From an uncultured Clostridium sp. (GTDB lineage Bacteria; Bacillota; Clostridia; TANB77; CAG-508): DNA of 64,000 bases. Below are positions 59,157 through 64,000 of this stretch, one piece after another. A program made the position numbers and the translations under genes. The first letter of the stretch is position 1, and each line of letters opens with the position of its first letter. Location of the stretch: contig USRT01000005.1 of NCBI GenBank assembly GCA_900557195.1, positions 1 to 64,000 of the forward strand, read 5' to 3'. Under the pieces are notes generated by a model. That model did no database searches. It was not told the DNA's origin and saw only the letters and a list, made by a program, of their open reading frames with translations.

Positions 59157-61513
59157 CTATTTTATTTCAACAACAGTAACTCCCATTTCACCTTCACCAA
59201 AAGTGCCTAATCTATAAGATTTTACATGTGGATGAGTTTTTAAAAATGCATGAATACCGTGCTCTTAGTTTGCCTGTACCTTTACCATGTACTATACGAA
59301 CAGGTGAGATTTTTGCTAAACTGCAATCATCTAGATATTTATCAATAACAAATATAGCTTCTTCTATATTTTGCCCTATAACATTTATTTCACTTGAAAT
59401 ATTTTTAGCCTTTAAATTAATATTTTTCTTTTGAGGAATATGTTTTACAGTATCTTGCTTTGCTTTTTCTAACTCTTTAATATTCATTGTCATTTTAGCA
59501 TTACCAATTTGTAACTGAACATCTAAAGATTTATTAGGAAGGCTTAGAATAGTAGCTTTAGTATTAAGAGATTTTACTAATACAGTCATTCCTATTTTGA
59601 TATCTTCAGAGTTTAAATTACCAGATGTAGTTTTTGAAAGTTTTGGTGCATAATCTTTTAAAGAAGAATTTAATTTATTTCTTAAGTTATTTGCTTCTTT
59701 TAAAGAATCTACAGATTCAGGTAATTCGTTTAATTCTTTTATAATATCATGTGCTTCTTCTTTGGCTTTAAGAAGAATTTGTCTGGCTTCTTCTTTAGCC
59801 TTTTCTATAATTTCTTTCTCTTTTTGTTTATGACTAGATAGATCTGTTTCTAAAGAGTTCCTTAAAACTTCTACTTGATTTAAATTCTTATCTATTAATT
59901 CTTTTTCCTTTTCAATTTGTAATTTATTATCATAAATTGATTTTAATAATTCCTCAATATTTATATGATCATTAGTTAATAGTTCATTTGCTCTATTTAA
60001 AATATCATCTTGAAGTCCTAAACGTTTACTTATTGCAAAAGCATTACTTTTTCCTGGGATTCCTACAAGTAATTTATATGTTGGCCTTAAATTTTCAATA
60101 TCAAATTCACATGATGCATTTTCAAAACCATCAGTTACTAATGCATAATTTTTAATTTCAGGATAGTGTGTTGTGCTAAGCGTTATAGAACCTTTTTTAT
60201 ACAAAGTTTCTAAAATACTTATTGCAAGAGAGCTACCTTCAATAGGATCTGTTCCAGAACCTAATTCATCTAGTAAAACTAAACTGTTTTGATTAAAAGA
60301 ATTTAATATTTCTATAATATTTAACATATGTGATGAAAAAGTACTTAAAGATTCTTGAATACTTTGTTCATCACCGATAGATGCAAATATTTTATCAAAA
60401 ACAAATATACTACTATTTTCATTTGCAGGAATATGAAGTCCACTTTCTGCCATTAATGTAAGAAGTCCGAACAGTCTTTAAAGTGACAGTTTTACCACCA
60501 GTGTTAGGTCCTGTTATTATTAAAGAGTTATAATCTTTTCCAAGTGAAATATCTATGGGAACGACTTTTGTTTTATCAATTAAAGGATGTCTTGCTTTAT
60601 ATAGATTAATTTCTTTATTTTCATTAATATGTGGTTCTATTCCAGAGATATTTTTTGAATAGTTTGATTTAGCAAAAATAAAATCTAATTCTCCGATTAT
60701 TACAGTATCTTCTTTTATATTTTTATATATAGGGAATAAAGACATAGAAATATTTTTTAATATTTTTTCAATTTCAATATTTTCTTCTACTTTAAGGTTA
60801 GATATCTTAGTATTTAGTTCGAATATTGTTATAGGCTCAATAAAAACTGTAGAGCCACTTGAAGAGATATCATGAACGAATCCTTTTATGTTGTCTTTAT
60901 GTTCTATTTTTACAGGAATAACGTATCTATCATTACGAATAGTTACTATTGATTCCATTATATATTTAGAATAGGTTGAAGAATGAATCATAGAATTTAA
61001 TTTGTCTTTTATTTCTTGTTCTAATCTTCTTCTATTACGTCTAAGTGAAGATAAAGTATTAGATGCATCATCTGAAATAGTGTTTTCGTCTATAATGCTT
61101 TTGAATATTGAATTTTCTATTTGTGTATTGGTGTATAGTAAATTAAATTTATCTAATAAAATAGGAAAGTTACCTAAGTCTATTTCTTTATTATCGAAAA
61201 AATAAGATTTTAATTTCCTAGATAATTTTAATGTTTTTCCAATTTCTAATAGTGCTTTTGCTGATAAGGAATTTCCGCTTTCTAAATATTTTAGCCATAG
61301 ATTGATATTGGGTAAAAAGTGAATTGGAGAGTTGCCTAATTTAGAAGTTAGATTAACTGCTTCTGTTGTTTCGGATTGAAGATGTTTTACTTCTAGTTTA
61401 TTATTGGATGGTTCTAAATTTAAAGCGATATCTTTTCCAATATCTGTTTTGCAGTAATTAGAAAGTATTTGTAATATTTTATCGTATTCTAATTTATAAT
61501 AACAATTTTTCAA
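59157..61513 (-). CDS. mutS2: MutS2 (ribosome-splitting / anti-recombination ATPase); two +1 CGG sites
   Basis: 784 residues after +1 changes at coding-strand C60469 and C59259, the usual MutS2 length (~785). TTG 61513 has AAGGAGGA upstream. Core and clamp regions precede the MutS ATPase 'TGPNTGGKTVTLKT'; there the frame meets CGG, and skipping C gives 'KTVGLLTLMAESGLHIP', then 'FASIGDEQSI', 'DELGSGTDP'. A coiled coil and the KOW-like part follow, and the Smr domain: 'VRIVHGKGTGKLRA' meets CGG and skipping C gives 'LRAGIHAFLKTHPHV', ending 'GEGEMGVTVVEIK'. It rescues collided ribosomes and limits recombination. Confidence 0.92.
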
Positions 61514-61584
61514 TTTTAATTCCTCCTTGTGTATTGTTTTTTTCTTGACGATAGGGAAATAGTGCTTTTAAATTAGCCAGCCAA

Positions 61585-61741
61585 GTGGATATATATATTA
61601 AAATTTCGTTCTTTGCTGGTCGGACTAGTCATATGAGCAAGTTTGCAGAAATTTCGTAATTGGAACAGTTAATCTGGCTAATCTGTATGAATACGAGTCC
61701 TCCCAAACTGCGCATCACTGCATTTTAATATATAAATACAC
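61585..61741. repeat. 157-bp element, copy 2 of the shared-core family, inverted
   Basis: The reverse complement matches the core at 48910-49026 nearly base for base (for example GCAGTGATGCGCAG, CAGATTAGCCAGATTAACTG, GACTAGTCCGACCAG). Its arms share the inner TATATTAAAAT but differ outside and pair at 18 of 20 positions. It lies between mutS2 and the rimP promoter. Confidence 0.75.
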
Positions 61742-61821
61742 ATGTACGGATCAAACATATGCACAACTTAAAACTTACCACCCATTATCACACAAAAATT
61801 GGAAAAAAACAAGTAAAATGC

Positions 61822-61850
61822 TTGCAATTGCCAAATTTATATAGTATAAT
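61822..61850 (+). promoter_or_regulatory. Promoter of the rimP-nusA operon
   Basis: TTGCAA (61822-61827), 17 bases, TATAAT (61845-61850). Confidence 0.7.
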
Positions 61851-61872
61851 AAACATGCTAAATAAATTGACA

Positions 61873-61907
61873 AAAAGAGTGGGAAACAAAGGCCCACTCT
61901 TTCATCG
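61873..61907 (+). promoter_or_regulatory. Leader hairpin of the rimP-nusA operon
   Basis: AAAGAGTGGG pairs with CCCACTCTTT just before the ribosome site of rimP. No T run follows, so it is not a simple terminator; in other bacteria this operon is autoregulated by NusA, which may apply here. Confidence 0.5.
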
Positions 61908-61926
61908 TAATTAAGGAGGAAATAAT

Positions 61927-62383
61927 TTGGCAAGTATAGAAGAAAAAGTAGAAAGCTTAATTAAAGAACCAATTAATAATTTAGGTTATGACCTATATGA
62001 TGTTAATTATGTAAAAGAAGGCAAAGACTATTTTTTAAGAATATTTATAGACAATAAAGAAGGTATTGATTTAAATGATTGTGAGAAAGTAAATGATGCT
62101 ATTTCAGATTTATTAGATGAAGCAAATTATATAAAAGAACAATATTTCTTAGAAGTATCTTCACCAGGAATAGAAAGAATAATTAGAAAAGATGAACATT
62201 TAGAGCAAAACATTGGTGAAGAAATATATATAAAATTATTTAAACCACTAAATGGAAAAAAAGAATATGTTGGTATTTTAAAAAAATACGATTCAAATAT
62301 TGTAGAAATTGAAAATCAAGAATTAATACGGAATAGATAGAAAAAATATATCAATAATGAAAAAGTTTTATAATTGGGAATAA
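61927..62383 (+). CDS. rimP: Ribosome maturation factor RimP; one +1 CGG site
   Basis: 151 residues after a +1 change at C62329. TTG 61927 has AAGGAGG upstream. 'YDLYDVNYVKEG', 'LRIFIDNKEGIDLNDCEKV', 'LEVSSPGIERI' are RimP features (30S maturation). Unshifted 'NQELI' meets CGG and then TAG; skipping C gives 'ELIGIDRKNISIMKKFYNWE', the normal end. nusA follows 18 bases later. Confidence 0.9.
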
Positions 62384-62401
62384 TTTATAAGGAGGATTAA
62401 A

Positions 62402-63526
62402 ATGAAAAAAGAATCAAAAAAAGCACTAGCAATAGATAGTAAAGAATTAGTAATTGCTATGGATGAACTAGAAAAAGAGAAAGGTATAAAAAAAGATGTT
62501 TTATTAGAATCTATAGAAGCAGCATTAGTAACAGCATACAAAAGAAATTTTGATTCTAATATAGATAATGTAAAAGTTACTATGGATGGTGAAACAGGAG
62601 AAATTCATTTATATGCAGAAAAATATGTAGTAGAAGAAGTAGAAAATGATAAATTACAAATAGGACTAGAAGATGCAAAAAAAATTAATAAAAGTTTAGA
62701 AATAGGTGATATAGTAGATATAGAACTAGTTCCAAAGAATTTTGGTAGAATAGCAGCACAAACAGCAAAACAAGTAATTATTCAAAAAATAAGAGAAGTA
62801 TCTAGAGATGTTTTATTTGCAGAGTTTAGTGATAGAAAAGGTGAGATTGTTTCTGGAATAATTCAAAAAGCAGATGGTGGAATTGTAGTAATAGACTTAG
62901 GAAAATTAGAAGGTGTTATGCCATTAAAAGAACAAATATCCACAGAAAAGTATAGAGTAAATGATAAAATAAGAGCATATGTTCTAGATGTAGAAAGAGG
63001 GGCTAAAGGTGCTCCACAAGTTATAATTTCAAGAGCTCATGCAGACTTTGTTAGAAAATTATTTGAACTTGAAATACCAGAAATATATGAAGGTGTTATA
63101 GAAATAAAAAGTATTTCACGTGATGCAGGAAATAGAACTAAGCTTGCAGTATATTCACCAAATGAAAATATAGACCCAGTTGGTTCTTGTGTAGGTCAAA
63201 AAGGAATTCGTATACAAAATATAATTAATGAATTGAATGGCGAAAAAATAGATGTTATAGAATGGAATGAAGACCCATCTATTTATATATCTGCAGCGCT
63301 GTTACCAGCACAAGTGTTAGCAGTGGATATAAAAGAAGAAGAAAAATTTGCACAAGTAATTGTTCCAGATGATCAATTATCATTAGCAATAGGAAAATCT
63401 GGTCAAAATGCAAGACTTGCTGCTAAGTTAACTAATTGGAAAATTGATATAAAAAGTGAATCTCAATTTAGAAAAATGATTGAAGAAATGCAAAATGAGG
63501 AAAATTCAGAAAATAGCGAAAACTAA
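62402..63526 (+). CDS. nusA: Transcription termination/antitermination factor NusA
   Basis: 374 residues, the Firmicutes short form: an N-terminal RNA polymerase-binding domain, S1 ('GEIVSGIIQKADGG'), KH1 ('GSCVGQKGIRIQNI') and KH2 ('LAIGKSGQNARLAAKLT'). GGAGG lies upstream. It controls pausing and termination. Confidence 0.96.
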   Translation: MKKESKKALAIDSKELVIAMDELEKEKGIKKDVLLESIEAALVTAYKRNFDSNIDNVKVTMDGETGEIHLYAEKYVVEEVENDKLQIGLEDAKKINKSLEIGDIVDIELVPKNFGRIAAQTAKQVIIQKIREVSRDVLFAEFSDRKGEIVSGIIQKADGGIVVIDLGKLEGVMPLKEQISTEKYRVNDKIRAYVLDVERGAKGAPQVIISRAHADFVRKLFELEIPEIYEGVIEIKSISRDAGNRTKLAVYSPNENIDPVGSCVGQKGIRIQNIINELNGEKIDVIEWNEDPSIYISAALLPAQVLAVDIKEEEKFAQVIVPDDQLSLAIGKSGQNARLAAKLTNWKIDIKSESQFRKMIEEMQNEENSENSEN

Positions 63527-63632
63527 AATATTAAACAGATAGTTAAACTATAATAAAATCAAAATTATTAGATAATAAAAAACATGTAAATAGAGAAGAT
63601 GTAATACAATAGAAGTAAAGGAGTGAACTATT

Positions 63633-63893
63633 TTGAAGAGTTTACCACAAAGAAGTTGTATAGGTTGTAATACCAAAAAAGATAAAAAAGATCTTATAAG
63701 AATAGTAAAAGACAAAGATGGAAATATAAGTATAGATAAAACAGGAAAGGCAAATGGTAGAGGAGCATATATTTGTGATAATATAGAATGTTTAGAAAAA
63801 GCTATAAAAAGTAAAAGACTAGAAAAAACTTTTGAAAAAAGTATCGATAGCGAAATCTATGAAAATTTAAGAGGTGTAATTATTGATAAATAA
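63633..63893 (+). CDS. ylxR: YlxR/RnpM family RNA-binding protein
   Basis: 86 residues, TTG start with AAGGAG upstream. 'RSCIGCNTKKDKKDLIRIV' and 'GRGAYIC' are the DUF448 signature. The family binds RNA (RNase P RNA regulation in Bacillus) and lies between nusA and ylxQ in most Firmicutes. Confidence 0.93.
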   Translation: MKSLPQRSCIGCNTKKDKKDLIRIVKDKDGNISIDKTGKANGRGAYICDNIECLEKAIKSKRLEKTFEKSIDSEIYENLRGVIIDK

Positions 63894-64000
63894 GGATAAG
63901 ATATTTGGTCTGTTAGGACTTTGTGCAAGAGCAGGAAAAGTTACTTTTGGAACAGATGCATGTATAGAATATGTAAATAAAAACAAAATAAAGCTACTTT
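63883..64000 (+). CDS. ylxQ: L7Ae/YlxQ-type ribosomal protein, 5' part (cut by window end)
   Basis: TTG 63883 with GAGGTG six bases upstream, overlapping the ylxR stop. The 39 visible codons ('IFGLLGLCARAGKVTFGTDACIEYV') match YlxQ, a kink-turn RNA-binding protein. Confidence 0.85.
   Translation, partial: MINKDKIFGLLGLCARAGKVTFGTDACIEYVNKNKIKLL

Noticed and set aside
7984..62340. The frame breaks as pseudogenes or random sequencing errors
   Set aside because: All 26 occur at in-frame CGG, in one phase, in core genes with otherwise intact sequence and correct total length. Random indels would not do this. A systematic platform artefact remains possible and is listed as the main refutation.

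Overview
The window is AT-rich (only purC and one Cys-rich gene look clearly richer in GC). It is gene-dense and mostly + strand, with Firmicutes-type gene order, strong AGGAGG ribosome binding sites and frequent TTG/GTG starts. DivIVA, SepF, MurT/GatD, DisA, PrkC/PrpC, SpoIIIE-type FtsK, spore photoproduct lyase, YlxR/YlxQ and Cys-rich 'HCB-like' peptides point to an uncultured, probably spore-forming, gut-type Clostridia. I cannot name the genus.

Layout. 1-3.6 kb: haem genes (hemD end, truncated hemB), an rpsR remnant joined to hemB, a palindromic element and a Zn/Mn ABC transporter (znuACB). 4-6.1 kb: murT-gatD. 6.2-11.8 kb: rlmN-prpC-prkC-rsgA-rpe. 11.8-15.3 kb: DUF4364 regulator, J-domain protein, diaminopentanoate-dehydrogenase-like enzyme and a compositionally foreign purC. 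15.6-19.7 kb: pta, fabF, DUF1653, fabI, cupin. 19.9-20.2 kb: a candidate type I toxin-antitoxin locus with the layout of the enterococcal par locus. 20.5-33.4 kb: trmB, mscS, cca, DHH phosphoesterase, splB, L,D-transpeptidase, mtaB, pheA, aminotransferase, a short alaS, HIT protein, sortase, then tRNA-His and tRNA-Gln. 34-35.3 kb: three Cys-rich small genes on the - strand. 35.5-46.8 kb: mutL-miaA-HlyD-like-sepF-divIVA-rsmD-coiled coil-ftsK-unknown. 47-54.7 kb: beta-CASP RNase, GH15, then accessory genes (SMI1/KNR4, ORF6N-PLD, MATE, a broken GNAT). 54.8-64 kb: radA, disA, cyclophilin, small membrane protein, mutS2 (-), rimP-nusA-ylxR-ylxQ.

Main observation. Eighteen otherwise intact, mostly housekeeping genes are interrupted by 26 single-base +1 frame changes. 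At every one the reading frame meets CGG, and skipping the C (reading the following GGN as Gly) restores a protein of normal family length, usually at a conserved Gly. Reading through the native genes on both strands I found no in-frame CGG that is not such a site, whereas CGG across codon boundaries (GGC GGA, TAC GGA) is common and harmless. This looks like a lineage in which CGG is no longer a normal Arg codon and CGGN is read as one Gly with a +1 shift, rather than 26 random mutations or errors. Only the two GC-richer genes (purC, the 34.1-kb Cys-rich gene) carry a plain in-frame CGG.

Intergenic DNA also holds four ~160-bp elements with 20-38-bp terminal inverted repeats around structured cores (two share a core) and three palindromic elements carrying GGGACG ends.
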